64,000 nt of DNA from Cellvibrio sp. 79 (lineage in GTDB: Bacteria > Pseudomonadota > Gammaproteobacteria > Pseudomonadales > Cellvibrionaceae). The notes under the pieces were generated by a model. It ran no database searches and was not told where the DNA came from. It saw only the letters and a list, made by a program, of their open reading frames with translations. How positions within the stretch are numbered: the stretch's first letter is position 1; each line of letters starts with the position of its first letter. The position numbers were made by a program, and so were the translations under genes. This document shows, one piece after another, positions 17,900-27,902 of this stretch. The stretch covers positions 1,217,957-1,281,956 of the forward strand of contig MVDH01000003.1 in NCBI GenBank assembly GCA_003056245.1, given 5' to 3'.

Positions 17900-18337
17900 T
17901 TAGAGTTTGCGGGCAATCACGCTGTCTGCACTGACACGACCACCACCAGAAATCAGCAGAGAAATCGCACCTGCTAATAACGCCAGGCCAAACTCATAAC
18001 CGTTATTGCTCATAAACAGGCCATTGTTGATATGCACTGACAAAATCGCCACCACCATGGTCACTGCAAGCACGAGGGCCGTTAGGCGAGTGAGCAAACC
18101 GAGAATCAGGAACAATCCACCGAAAAACTCTGCTGAACCAGCCAATGCCGCCATCACCACACCTGGACCAAGGCCGATTGAATCCATCCATTGACCAGTA
18201 CCTTGCAAACCGTAGCCGCCGAACCATCCAAACAATTTTTGCGCGCCGTGGGCGGCGAAAATAATGCCGAGGGGCAGACGCAGGGCCAAGGCAGAGAAGC
18301 TGTTATTGGTAGCAATGATGTTGCGAATAGTGCTCAT
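17900..18337 (-). CDS. DoxX-family inner membrane protein
   Basis: 145-residue protein with four predicted membrane helices. The R-L-P-L-G-I-I-F-x-x-H-G-x-Q-K-L-F-G-W-F-G-G-type N-terminus and the L-A-G-x-x-E-F-F-G-G-L-F-L-I-L-G-L segment are typical of DoxX. DoxX-like proteins are linked to redox or thiol stress in some bacteria; function here is not established. The ATG at 18337 has GGAG eight bases upstream, so the TTG four codons earlier is rejected. Upstream of pirin, probably co-transcribed. Confidence 0.88.
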   Translation of the reverse strand: MSTIRNIIATNNSFSALALRLPLGIIFAAHGAQKLFGWFGGYGLQGTGQWMDSIGLGPGVVMAALAGSAEFFGGLFLILGLLTRLTALVLAVTMVVAILSVHINNGLFMSNNGYEFGLALLAGAISLLISGGGRVSADSVIARKL

Positions 18338-18520
18338 GGTAATCTCCAAAAAATTTGAATATAGAAATCGGGTTTAGTTGCTGCTCAATCCGTTTTGGCG
18401 CTTGCTAGTTGCTGTGTTCGCCTCACTTGTTGCCAGAATAGGCTTGTCATGGGGGATAAAAAAGCGGAAGATTTTGAGCCATTACTTCAAATTTTTTGAA
18501 CATTGGGAAATATCAGGATT

Positions 18521-19423
18521 ATGCACCACGCTATTACGCTGGAAGCCTTGAGAGTGCTGGACGCCATTGATCGCAAAGGCAGCTTCGGCGCTGCCGCCGA
18601 AGCCTTGTTCAAAGTACCTTCGGCCCTTTCCTACACAATCCAGAAGCTGGAATCCGACCTTGGCATCAATTTGTTTGATCGCAGCAAACAGAAAGCCCAA
18701 CTGACTACAGCGGGGCGCCTGTTACTTGAACAGGGGCGGCAACTCTTGCAAGCCGCCAGCGCGATTGAAGAAGCGGTACAGCAGTTGGAATCCGGCTGGG
18801 AAACCCAATTACGAATCGCCAAAGACACGGTGTTACCACTTGCGCCATTGTTGCAGCAAGTAAACGCATTTAACCAATTGGATAAACGCGTAGCCATTAC
18901 CATCAGCGAGGAGGTACTCGGTGGCACCTGGGATGCGCTCATTGCCGAGCGTTGTGATTTAGCATTGGGCGCAAGCGGTGATTTGCCGAGAGGAATTTTT
19001 GAATATCGATTAATGGGCGAAGTGGAATTTGTATTTGCCGTAGCGCGCGAACATCCATTGCGCTTTCACAAAGGCCCTGTTGATGCCGCTGCTATCGCGG
19101 CATTCCCCACCATTGTTATCGCCGACTCATCACTCAGTTCGCCGGGACGTTCATCAGGTTTATTGGAAAGCAGGCAAATGATTCGCGTCCCCAACGCTGT
19201 CGCAAAAATCCAGGCACAATTAATGGGCGTTGGCGTTGGTTTTTTGCCAAAACATTTAATTCAAAATGAAATTCAACGCGAAGAATTAGTAATACTGGAT
19301 TGCACCGTGCCTCGTCCCAATATTCCACTTTATATTGCCTGGCGAAAAAATAATTCGGGTAAAGCACTGGAATGGTTTGCAAATGCATGCAACACAATTA
19401 ACTGGGGAATTCAGAAAAATTAA
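18521..19423 (+). CDS. LysR-family transcriptional regulator
   Basis: 300-residue LysR-type regulator. The N-terminal winged HTH (L-E-A-L-R-V-L-D-A-I-D-R-K-G-S-F then A-A-E-A-L) occupies residues 1-60 and the C-terminal periplasmic-binding-like effector domain the rest. The ATG at 18521 follows AGGATT closely. Transcribed away from the doxX-pirin pair across a 183-base gap; LysR proteins usually control the divergent neighbour, so doxX-pirin is the likely target. Effector unknown. Confidence 0.92.
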   Translation: MHHAITLEALRVLDAIDRKGSFGAAAEALFKVPSALSYTIQKLESDLGINLFDRSKQKAQLTTAGRLLLEQGRQLLQAASAIEEAVQQLESGWETQLRIAKDTVLPLAPLLQQVNAFNQLDKRVAITISEEVLGGTWDALIAERCDLALGASGDLPRGIFEYRLMGEVEFVFAVAREHPLRFHKGPVDAAAIAAFPTIVIADSSLSSPGRSSGLLESRQMIRVPNAVAKIQAQLMGVGVGFLPKHLIQNEIQREELVILDCTVPRPNIPLYIAWRKNNSGKALEWFANACNTINWGIQKN

Positions 19424-19428
19424 TGTAT

Positions 19429-19461
19429 AAAACCCGTTAGCAGGTAGTGCTAACGGGTTTT
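19429..19461 (+). terminator. bidirectional terminator after lysR
   Basis: Fourteen-base perfect arms beginning AAAACCCGTTAGC, five-base loop, and A/T runs on both sides. Also ends the minus-strand gene that stops at 19466. Confidence 0.9.
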
Positions 19462-19465
19462 CATA

Positions 19466-19963
19466 TTACTTACAGAATACTTTCACTTCCGGGCTACGAC
19501 CTTCGCCGACTGCCGGGCACATGGATGTCCAGCCAACCGTTTCATAACGCAAACTACAGTTGCTGCCGCAAGCTGATTGCACCGGAATATTTCCCATGGA
19601 ATTTGCACACATGTTGGTTAAATAGGTCCCGGCTTTTGCACAAAGAGATGGTGGTATCGGTTCGATTCTATACAAGCTGGCACTTTGACAGGAGCCCGAG
19701 TTGTATACCCCTGAAGCCAGCGAAATTGAACAATTGGTCACTTGCCAGGATGGCGCGCTGTAAGTCAATGAGCGTGTAGCTGCTACATTGCCACCTGACT
19801 CCTGGCATTGAAAAGTGATGATTGCTGTAAATGGCCCGGACTGGGACCCAGTGTGCACCCAATTACAAGACACAGGTACATTTTGTGTTTGCGCCATTAC
19901 ATTTGTGGTTGAAAAGGCCATTGATGCCAACGCTGCAACACCTAATAATTTTAACACTCTCAT
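19466..19963 (-). CDS. exported Cys-rich protein of unknown function
   Basis: 165 residues with a clear Sec signal (M-R-V-L-K-L-L... A-M-A-F-S... V-M-A|Q-T). The mature part has ten Cys spread evenly and is rich in Ser, Gly and Thr, suggesting a disulfide-bonded extracytoplasmic protein. No enzyme motif seen and I do not recognise a family. Stands between lysR and another orphan; 3'-end bounded by a strong terminator. It could be a secreted inhibitor, adhesin or matrix protein; nothing distinguishes these. Confidence 0.7.
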   Translation of the reverse strand: MRVLKLLGVAALASMAFSTTNVMAQTQNVPVSCNWVHTGSQSGPFTAIITFQCQESGGNVAATRSLTYSAPSWQVTNCSISLASGVYNSGSCQSASLYRIEPIPPSLCAKAGTYLTNMCANSMGNIPVQSACGSNCSLRYETVGWTSMCPAVGEGRSPEVKVFCK

Positions 19964-20077
19964 AACATCTCCTATTTTTAAATTAATTTTTCCCTTATAG
20001 ATTCCCCAGGATTAAAACTGCGAAACCAATTAATTCGATGTCCTATCGAATATTTAAGCCAGCCAGAAGATAATTTT

Positions 20078-20779
20078 CTAGTTGAGCTCAAATCCATTGG
20101 GGTTACGAGTGACGTAGAGTATGGTTTCCCCTTGTTTGATGCGACTATCAATAATAACTTGCGAAAAATTTTTCCCACTCAGAGTTTGCGTAATTGCCAT
20201 TGCTATCTGATTAGCTTGCTCTTGATCAGCCACGCCCACCGTTAATTGGCATTGTGTTGACTTGCAGTTAGCTGACTTTAATGCGATGCCAGATAGGGAT
20301 TGTTCTTGGCCGAACAATGTTTGAATTTGACTTTCTTCTTCATCCGCCCAAACAATATTTTTTTCCTCATTTTCAAAACGACCTTCCATTTCCACGCCCA
20401 AATCAAACCAGGGCTTTTCCTGTTGATTTTTGGTGAGCCAATTAGTAAAGGATGATGCGCGCTCTTTGAGCTCATAATCTTCTTGCGCATGATTATCTGC
20501 AGAGTGACTTACTAAACTGGGTTGGATGACTGCTTCAACAGCAACTTTCGGAGAATCACCTTTTTGATGAAAAGACGATTTGGATTTTGAATATTTATTT
20601 GCACTAAGTTTTTTATTTTCTGCAGTGAGAAATATAATTTTTTCGAGAAGCCTCGCTCTTTCATCGCTATCAAGAGCAGGATTAATGTCGGATTTTGCAT
20701 CATTGCTTTGGGTAACACCTAGCCAATAGCCCAATGCCGCAGATAACAATATTGATACTGTAAGTACTATTTTATTCAC
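20078..20779 (-). CDS. membrane-anchored protein of unknown function
   Basis: 233 residues: an uncleaved N-terminal helix (residues 4-24, V-L-T-V-S-I-L-L-S-A-A-L-G-Y-W-L-G), a polar, probably coiled or disordered middle (about 30-130), and a compact C-terminal part with a C-x-x-x-x-C pair followed by Q-L-T-V. Likely extracytoplasmic C-terminus. No known family recognised. Starts with GTG at 20779, with AGGA about 12 bases and AGGAC immediately upstream, so the start is not fully secure. It has its own promoter space upstream (about 165 A/T-rich bases). Confidence 0.65.
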   Translation of the reverse strand: MNKIVLTVSILLSAALGYWLGVTQSNDAKSDINPALDSDERARLLEKIIFLTAENKKLSANKYSKSKSSFHQKGDSPKVAVEAVIQPSLVSHSADNHAQEDYELKERASSFTNWLTKNQQEKPWFDLGVEMEGRFENEEKNIVWADEEESQIQTLFGQEQSLSGIALKSANCKSTQCQLTVGVADQEQANQIAMAITQTLSGKNFSQVIIDSRIKQGETILYVTRNPNGFELN

Positions 20780-20945
20780 GTCCTAATTATCCTTTCCAAA
20801 AAACCAAAAAGAGAATATCAGACGAAAAAAAAGGCATGAGCAATGGCATGCCACAATAACAGTTTTTTACATTTAAAAAATGAACCGCATATAAATCATT
20901 TTTAATTGTTATTTAAGAAAAATATGATTAAACGCTTAATTTATT

Positions 20946-21386
20946 TCACTCCAAAAATCCTGCAGCAATGAAGATGACTACCAGATATCTAAATCCCTTG
21001 CCACAAAAAACCAGAAATAAAAATCGATAAAAAGGCATACGCATAACGCCAGCAAAAAAAGTTAGCGGATCACCAATAATCGGCAACCATGCAACCAGTA
21101 ATGACCACTGACCGTAGCGTTGAAAGCGCATTTGGGCTCTATTCATTTGCTCTTGTGAAAACGGAAACCATTTTTTTTGTTGTAAATGCAAACATTGCCT
21201 TCCCAAATACCAATTAACGCAGGAACCCAGGGTGTTTCCCACGGAGGCAGCCAACCACAGCAGCGGAAGCGAATAATGCTGGTAAATTAACGTAGCCAGT
21301 AATGCTTCTGACGAGAGCGGCAAAAGTGTTGCCGCAAGGAAGGCAGTAATGAAAAGAGAAAGGTAGGCCATGATTATGTGCAACAT
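20946..21386 (-). CDS. YqaA-like DedA/VTT-family membrane protein
   Basis: 146 residues with four or so hydrophobic segments. F-x-A-A-T-L-L-P-L-S-S-E-A-L-L and G-N-T-L-G-S-x-x-N-W-Y-L-G-R are the YqaA/DedA signatures, and L-L-V-A-W-L-P-I-I-G-D-P-L-T-F-x-A-G the second re-entrant motif. The DedA superfamily has roles in lipid flipping and membrane homeostasis; the YqaA branch is uncharacterised. Begins 36 bases after the aroE stop on the same strand. An ATG at 21371 is an alternative start; neither has a strong ribosome site. Confidence 0.85.
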   Translation of the reverse strand: MLHIIMAYLSLFITAFLAATLLPLSSEALLATLIYQHYSLPLLWLAASVGNTLGSCVNWYLGRQCLHLQQKKWFPFSQEQMNRAQMRFQRYGQWSLLVAWLPIIGDPLTFFAGVMRMPFYRFLFLVFCGKGFRYLVVIFIAAGFLE

Positions 21387-21422
21387 TGGCCGGAATAAAA
21401 TCCGGCCAGCACTGCAATAAAA

Positions 21423-22253
21423 TTATTTTTTTTCAGCAAGTTGCCGGCGCAATGATGTAATTACCGGCACCACTTCCGGACGAATTTGTCGCCACAAATA
21501 AAAAGCTTCCGCAGCTTGCCCAATTAACATACCTAAACCATCAGCCATTTGCGTAGCTCCATGATGCTTGGCCCATTGCAAAAAAATAGTGGGCTCTGCA
21601 CCATACATCATGTCGTAACAACTGGCATTTGCAGCAAGTAATTTTTCAGGTAACGGCGGTAATTCACCTTGCAAACTGGCTGAGGTTCCATTGATTACAA
21701 TATCAAAGTTATCACTTTGCAACTGCTCAAACGATTTTGCCTGGATATCACCGAGATCGAGAAAGTTTTTTGCCAATTCTTCCGCTTTACTTAAAGTGCG
21801 ATTGGTAATAGTTACCCGCGCAGGCTGCTCCTCTAATAACGGCTGCAAAATGCCGCGCACAGCACCACCTGCACCAAGAATCAATACGCGCTTACCCTCA
21901 ATTTCCCAACCAAGATTGTGCATATCGTGAATCATACCAATGCCGTCGGTGTTGTCTCCTAGAATTGTGCCGTTACCCAACACCGCAAGCGTATTAACTG
22001 CACCGGCCCGCTCCGCACGAGGAGTGCGCTTTTGTGCAAATTCAAACGCATTTAATTTAAACGGCACAGTGATATTTAAACCCTTACCACCTTGTGCGAA
22101 AAAATCCTGCGCCGCTTTTTCAAATTCACCCTCATTAACCAATTGCTTGGTGTAATGCATGTCCTGCCCGGTTTGCTCAGCAAATTGGCGGTGGATTGCC
22201 GGCGATTTACTGTGGTTAATCGGATTACCAAATACTGCGTATAAATCTGTCAT
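21423..22253 (-). CDS. aroE: shikimate dehydrogenase
   Basis: 276 residues. Reduces 3-dehydroshikimate to shikimate with NADPH in the aromatic amino-acid pathway. Substrate-binding N-H-S-K-S-P near residue 13, catalytic Lys in N-I-T-V-P-F-K, catalytic Asp in G-D-N-T-D-G, NADP-binding G-A-G-G-A-V-R, and N-R-T for NADP selectivity are all visible. Follows hemF by about 47 bases in the lysM-dprA-tsaC-hemF-aroE cluster, the order known from Pseudomonas near the origin. Confidence 0.97.
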   Translation of the reverse strand: MTDLYAVFGNPINHSKSPAIHRQFAEQTGQDMHYTKQLVNEGEFEKAAQDFFAQGGKGLNITVPFKLNAFEFAQKRTPRAERAGAVNTLAVLGNGTILGDNTDGIGMIHDMHNLGWEIEGKRVLILGAGGAVRGILQPLLEEQPARVTITNRTLSKAEELAKNFLDLGDIQAKSFEQLQSDNFDIVINGTSASLQGELPPLPEKLLAANASCYDMMYGAEPTIFLQWAKHHGATQMADGLGMLIGQAAEAFYLWRQIRPEVVPVITSLRRQLAEKK

Positions 22254-22300
22254 GAGAGTTCCAATAAAATCGAAATGTCAGCGCCACTATTTGTCGGTTT

Positions 22301-23272
<972 letters not shown>

Positions 23273-23292
23273 TTACCTCAAAGGGGAAAAGA

Positions 23293-23862
23293 TTAACCGG
23301 GGCGAATAATTTCACCCGTAAGCAAATCGCGAATTTCCGAGGGAGTAGCACGCGCGCCAACTTGCCCGGATGTAATTGCATCCAATTCATTGCCAAAATA
23401 GCGTCGCACCTGGTCAATTGTGCGCGCTGGCGCCAGCCCGGCGGGATTGCATGAGGTAGAAACGATTGGCCCACCATAAGCGCGCGATAAGCCAGCGGCA
23501 ACCGGATGATTAGTAACCCGCAACGCAACACTGGGAAAATTACCGGTGATCCAGGGTGGAACCAAACCATTGTGCGGCACCAACCAGGTGTAAGGTCCAG
23601 GCCAGGAATTTTTGAGCCGCTGCCGCTGCAAATCATCCAGACGCACAAGCAATGGCTCGAACATGCGAATATGTGCCGCCAGTAAAATGACTCCTTTTTC
23701 TATCGGGCGATCTTTAAGGGCCAGCAGATGCATAACCGCCCCCTCATCAAACGGATTACAACCTAGCCCCCAAACCGCTTCTGTAGGATAAGCAACCACA
23801 CCACCCAACTTCATTTGCCGGGCAGCGAATTGCACACGGGGGTTGCGCGACCATTCGTACAT
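23293..23862 (-). CDS. tsaC: L-threonylcarbamoyladenylate synthase
   Basis: 189 residues, YrdC/Sua5 fold, single-domain TsaC type. Makes threonylcarbamoyl-AMP from Thr, bicarbonate and ATP for the t6A37 modification of ANN-decoding tRNAs. Visible: Y-P-T-E-A-V-W-G-L-G-C, K-D-R-P (the K-x-R nucleotide-binding motif), S-W-P-G-P-Y-T-W and S-T-S-C-N-P-A-G. Third gene of the dprA-aroE cluster; about 75 bases separate it from dprA. Confidence 0.93.
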   Translation of the reverse strand: MYEWSRNPRVQFAARQMKLGGVVAYPTEAVWGLGCNPFDEGAVMHLLALKDRPIEKGVILLAAHIRMFEPLLVRLDDLQRQRLKNSWPGPYTWLVPHNGLVPPWITGNFPSVALRVTNHPVAAGLSRAYGGPIVSTSCNPAGLAPARTIDQVRRYFGNELDAITSGQVGARATPSEIRDLLTGEIIRPG

Positions 23863-23938
23863 GCAAAAGCACCTGATTCAAGATAAAAAATTGTCTTATT
23901 ATCCCAGCTTACCCACCAATCCGACACCCGTTTGTTGA

Positions 23939-25102
23939 TTATACCCGTTGGTAGCAAGCACCTATTTGCTGCACCAAACCTTTAATTTCCAGCGCAATCA
24001 GGCCGGCAGATAAATTGCCGATATCTGCCCCGGTACGCTCCGCCAGCAAATCAAGTGGTAGTGGGTCAAACCCCAGCGCATCCAGCAATGCTTGCTCCGC
24101 CGCATCCACGAGGGGAGGAGCGGCCTCTTTTGCGGATTCGCGAAACAACGACAGCGAGCGGAGGGAGCCACTTGCCTCCTGGCGCTTGTAACTGATAAGG
24201 CCTGCCAACTGATCCACAATATCCTCTGCTGTTTCGACGAGTGTCGCTCCCTGGCGAATAAGTTGATGGCACCCTCGCGCAAGCGGGTTATGAATTGAAC
24301 CGGGAATAGCGAAGACCTCGCGGTCATGTTGCAATGCATAGGACGCCGTTATCAAAGAACCACTCTGCACCGCAGCCTCAACGACCAGGGTGCCCCCACT
24401 CAAACCACTGATAATACGATTGCGCTGGGGAAAATTAGCCGCCAGGGAGCTTACGCCAAGCGGAAACTCACTGACTAATACGCCACCCGAGTCCAGAATC
24501 GCTTGCGCCAAACCGCGATGGCGGGCAGGGTAAATCAAATCAATTCCTGTTCCCATCACTGCAATAGTTTTTCCGCCTGCATTTAATGCCCCCTGGTGCG
24601 CCGCAGCATCTACTCCCAATGCCAGGCCACTGGTGATCGCAAAGCCGCACTGAGCAAGGTAACGCGCAAACCGCTCGGCATTTTCGCTACCTCCGGGAGT
24701 GGGATTTCGACTTCCAACGATGGCGACTTGCGGCAAATTGAGGCAAGTGTGGTCGCCTCGCACAAACAATAGTGGCGGTGGCTTGGGAATTTCGCGCAAC
24801 AATCTGGGATAGCGAGGATCATCGAAGGTCAAACAATGCAAATCCGGCTGACTTTCTATGTAGGCCAGATCTTGTTCCAAACGCCGGGTCAGCGCAGAGC
24901 CGGAATAAAAAGCACTGAAAGCTTCGCGCGCAGGAGGACGCAAGTACGACTTGAGTGCAGAGGGGGAACCGTCTAGCAGCGTTTCAATATCCAAACCTTG
25001 TTCGCGCAATTGCCAATAAGTACCGGTGCCGGTTTCTGGCAATCGAAGAAAGAGTAGATATTTGGCGAGGCAGGAATCCAATAAAGGGTGGGGCATAATC
25101 AT
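23939..25102 (-). CDS. dprA: DNA-processing protein DprA (Smf)
   Basis: 387 residues. Loads RecA on incoming single-stranded DNA during natural transformation. The Rossmann-like core has I-V-G-S-R-N-P-T-P-G-G, S-G-L-A-L-G-V-D-A-A-A-H and G-T-G-I-D-L-I-Y-P; an N-terminal SAM-like helical region precedes and a C-terminal winged helix (D/A-L-L-A-x-R-T-G) follows. ATG 25102 or 25096 are both possible. About 40 bases after the LysM protein gene. Confidence 0.95.
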   Translation of the reverse strand: MIMPHPLLDSCLAKYLLFLRLPETGTGTYWQLREQGLDIETLLDGSPSALKSYLRPPAREAFSAFYSGSALTRRLEQDLAYIESQPDLHCLTFDDPRYPRLLREIPKPPPLLFVRGDHTCLNLPQVAIVGSRNPTPGGSENAERFARYLAQCGFAITSGLALGVDAAAHQGALNAGGKTIAVMGTGIDLIYPARHRGLAQAILDSGGVLVSEFPLGVSSLAANFPQRNRIISGLSGGTLVVEAAVQSGSLITASYALQHDREVFAIPGSIHNPLARGCHQLIRQGATLVETAEDIVDQLAGLISYKRQEASGSLRSLSLFRESAKEAAPPLVDAAEQALLDALGFDPLPLDLLAERTGADIGNLSAGLIALEIKGLVQQIGACYQRV

Positions 25103-25141
25103 CCTTGAACAAACGGCCCCCTTAACGGGGGCAAATTTTAG

Positions 25142-26197
25142 TTAGGGGTTGCGTACCTTGTCGTTAACAGCCAATGCGCGATCCGCCTCCAATACCAAAC
25201 CGAAGCTCAGTTTTTCAAAAGTGCGGAATATCATTAACAGACCCGCACGCTCATCAGGAAGGGCAATTTTGCCGCCCTTGACACGATCACGAACCACTTC
25301 ACCGGCCTTGTAAATTGCCAGCACATTGCCGATTTGCAGACCCTCACGCTCACCGCGATTGATAATGACTACGTTGAACTTGCCAACCTGGCTAACGCCA
25401 CCCTCAACAGCGATAATTTGGGCATTGATGTCATCAACCGGCGAGCTGGGGTGAAACAGTGAATCCACCGAACGATCTTCACTCGGCAGCAATTGGTCGC
25501 CAGGGCGAACTTCCTCGTAAGTGCGAATAACATCAACCTTCGCAATCTCACCCTCGATATTGTCAATCGCCACAGTACCAATACCCTGCGCATAAATCCC
25601 CAGCAGCTCTTTCGTTACCGGATCCTTGAAAGCCTGCCCTTTGCGATAAATGCCGTAATTGGAATAAGACGAACTAAAAGTACCTCGTGCGTACGCCTGA
25701 TCACCAGCACCAACAATGACATGTTCTTGCTGGCCTGCCAGCATATAAGGTGCAGCTTCAAGCACTCCCGGTTCGACGACGCGGCTGCGGGAGAGAAATG
25801 CATCAACCTTATCCAATGGAATAGCAGCAATTGCATCCTCAGTGCTCTGAACCCTGATGCTTGGGCTCAGCTTGGTGGAGCCATTGATGCCACCACGAGA
25901 ACCAGGCACCATCTTAAGCGAGCGCTCAACAGTCAAGCGCGGCTGACCATCCAGATAAACCAGCTTGATTAAGTCGCCAGGGAAGATGAGATGGGGGTTT
26001 TCGATCTGGGGATTAACATGCCAAATCTCTGGCCAAAGCCAGGGGCTGTTCAAGAATGTACCGGAAATATCCCAAAGGGTATCACCCTTTTTTACCGTAT
26101 ATTCATCGGGGTGACCCGTTTTAAGAAGTGCATCATCAGCCCATGAAAAGAAGCTAATGAGAGATGCCGCCGCAACGGCCAATAATATTTTTTTCAT
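25142..26197 (-). CDS. LysM-domain exported protein
   Basis: 351 residues with a Sec signal (M-K-K-I-L-L-A-V-A-A-A-S... ending near S-W-A|D-D). A LysM domain follows at about residues 34-82 with Y-T-V-K-K-G-D-T-L-W-D-I-S and the N-P-Q-I-E-N-P-H-L-I-F-P-G-D motif, which binds glycan chains of peptidoglycan. The remaining ~270 residues are a conserved but uncharacterised region. Equivalent to the LysM gene between def and dprA in Pseudomonas. The ATG at 26197 is chosen because the signal peptide begins there and AGGATC lies upstream; the frame opens 28 codons earlier. Confidence 0.9.
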   Translation of the reverse strand: MKKILLAVAAASLISFFSWADDALLKTGHPDEYTVKKGDTLWDISGTFLNSPWLWPEIWHVNPQIENPHLIFPGDLIKLVYLDGQPRLTVERSLKMVPGSRGGINGSTKLSPSIRVQSTEDAIAAIPLDKVDAFLSRSRVVEPGVLEAAPYMLAGQQEHVIVGAGDQAYARGTFSSSYSNYGIYRKGQAFKDPVTKELLGIYAQGIGTVAIDNIEGEIAKVDVIRTYEEVRPGDQLLPSEDRSVDSLFHPSSPVDDINAQIIAVEGGVSQVGKFNVVIINRGEREGLQIGNVLAIYKAGEVVRDRVKGGKIALPDERAGLLMIFRTFEKLSFGLVLEADRALAVNDKVRNP

Positions 26198-26353
26198 AGA
26201 AACCGATCCTGTTTTATTCGGTCCTGAGGCAGATAGACGTATAATGAAAGTTATTAAAGCCCATGCTGTTTCCATTTGCACTGCATAAATCCTGTGCGAT
26301 CATCATGTTAGCAGCGGTTATTACCTTTTTACTAGAAGTTTGTCACAAAGACT

Positions 26354-26863
26354 ATGGCCTTGTTACCTATACTTGAATTTCCCGACCCACGCCTGCGCAA
26401 TGTCGCCAAACCCGTCACAGAAGTGGACGCTACTATCCGCAAGCTGGTCGACGACATGTTCGAAACCATGTACGACGCTCCGGGCATTGGCCTGGCTGCT
26501 TCGCAGGTAAATGTACACAAACGCGTAGTAGTTATAGACGTGAGTGAGGATAAATCCCAGCCACTGGTGTTTATCAATCCGGAAATCGAAGTTCTCGATC
26601 AGGAAACCAGCGAATATGACGAAGGGTGCTTATCCGTTCCAGGCTTCTATGAAACCGTGGTTCGTCCCGGCCATATTCGTGTGAAGGCGCTTGATCGCGA
26701 TGGCAACGCTTTTGAAATAGAACCGGAAGGGTTATTGGCTGTTTGTATCCAGCATGAACTGGATCATCTGAATGGCAAGCTATTCGTCGACCATATATCG
26801 CCCTTCAAGCGCTCGCGAATCCGCGCCAAACTGGAAAAAAAACACAAGGCAGATGCGCGCTGA
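26354..26863 (+). CDS. def: peptide deformylase
   Basis: 169 residues, Fe/Zn enzyme removing the formyl group from nascent N-termini. All three motifs are canonical: G44-I-G-L-A-A-S-Q51, E90-G-C-L-S94 (metal Cys92) and Q-H134-E135-L-D-H138. Divergent from the LysM gene across about 155 bases and followed by fmt, its pathway partner. A hairpin lies between def and fmt. Confidence 0.98.
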   Translation: MALLPILEFPDPRLRNVAKPVTEVDATIRKLVDDMFETMYDAPGIGLAASQVNVHKRVVVIDVSEDKSQPLVFINPEIEVLDQETSEYDEGCLSVPGFYETVVRPGHIRVKALDRDGNAFEIEPEGLLAVCIQHELDHLNGKLFVDHISPFKRSRIRAKLEKKHKADAR

Positions 26864-26881
26864 TTCAAAGCGCAGCCATAC

Positions 26882-26905
26882 AAGGCGCTTAGAGCGCCTT
26901 TTTTA
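26882..26905 (+). terminator. hairpin between def and fmt
   Basis: Perfect arms AAGGCGCT (26882-26889) and AGCGCCTT (26893-26900), three-base loop, six T in a row after it. Only about 30 bases before fmt, so it may reduce fmt-rsmB-trkA expression relative to def, or fmt has its own promoter. Confidence 0.75.
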
Positions 26906-26930
26906 TTTTTAGCGATTTCACAGGCCACTC

Positions 26931-27902
26931 ATGAACCAAGGTTTGCGTATTATTTTTGCCGGCACCCCGGAATTTGCTGCCGAACATTTAAAAATCCTGC
27001 TCGGTACTCATCATCAGGTGATAGCGGTTTACTCCCAGCCGGATCGCCCCGCAGGTCGCGGCAAGAAATTGACTGCAAGTCCAGTCAAGGAAGTTGCCCT
27101 TGCCAACAATATTCCTGTGTACCAGCCATTGAATTTCAAAGCGCCGGAAGCGATTGCAGAGCTTTCCGAGCTGAAGGCAGATCTGATGTTAGTTGTCGCT
27201 TACGGATTGATTTTACCGAAAGCAGTGCTAGATGCACCTCGCCTCGGCTGTATCAATGTGCATGCGTCTATCCTGCCGCGCTGGCGTGGCGCTGCCCCCA
27301 TCCAGCGGGCGATTGAAGCCGGGGATAACGAGACAGGAGTAACTATCATGCAAATGGATGTCGGCTTGGATACTGGGGACATGTTGATCAAAGCCTATTG
27401 TCCGATTTTACCCGACGATACTGGTGGAAGCCTGCACGATAAACTCATCCAAATTGGCGGACCCGCTTTGCTGGAAGCCCTGGACCAATTACAAGCCGGT
27501 ATTATCAAACCGGAAAAACAGGATGATTCACTGAGCAACTATGCCCCCAAACTCAGCAAGGAAGAAGCCGCTTTAAACTGGTTATTGTCAGCCAGGGAAC
27601 TTGAACGGCGTGTTCGCGCTTTTAATCCTTTTCCGGTGGCACATACCAAACCGGCCAGTTCAACCGACGACCAGCGCATTCGTATTTGGGGTGCCAGTGC
27701 TGTCGATAAAACCTCGACAAGCAAACCCGGCAGCATTAGCCAGATCGATGAGCAAGGCTTGTGGGTTGCCTGCGCTACAGGACAGCTGGTTATCGAGCAA
27801 TTGCAATTGCCCGGCAAAAAAGTGATGAAAATTGGTGAAATTTTGCGTGGCCATCCAGACCTCTTCAAGATTGGCGATCAATTGGAACAACCGGCATGTT
27901 AA
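26931..27902 (+). CDS. fmt: methionyl-tRNA formyltransferase
   Basis: 323 residues. Formylates Met on initiator tRNA using 10-formyl-tetrahydrofolate. The formyltransferase motif N-V-H-A-S-I-L-P-R-W-R-G-A-A-P-I-Q is present, with the later D-V-G-L-D-T-G-D and the C-terminal OB-like domain (about 210-310). Overlaps the rsmB start by seven bases. Cytoplasmic. Confidence 0.98.
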   Translation: MNQGLRIIFAGTPEFAAEHLKILLGTHHQVIAVYSQPDRPAGRGKKLTASPVKEVALANNIPVYQPLNFKAPEAIAELSELKADLMLVVAYGLILPKAVLDAPRLGCINVHASILPRWRGAAPIQRAIEAGDNETGVTIMQMDVGLDTGDMLIKAYCPILPDDTGGSLHDKLIQIGGPALLEALDQLQAGIIKPEKQDDSLSNYAPKLSKEEAALNWLLSARELERRVRAFNPFPVAHTKPASSTDDQRIRIWGASAVDKTSTSKPGSISQIDEQGLWVACATGQLVIEQLQLPGKKVMKIGEILRGHPDLFKIGDQLEQPAC

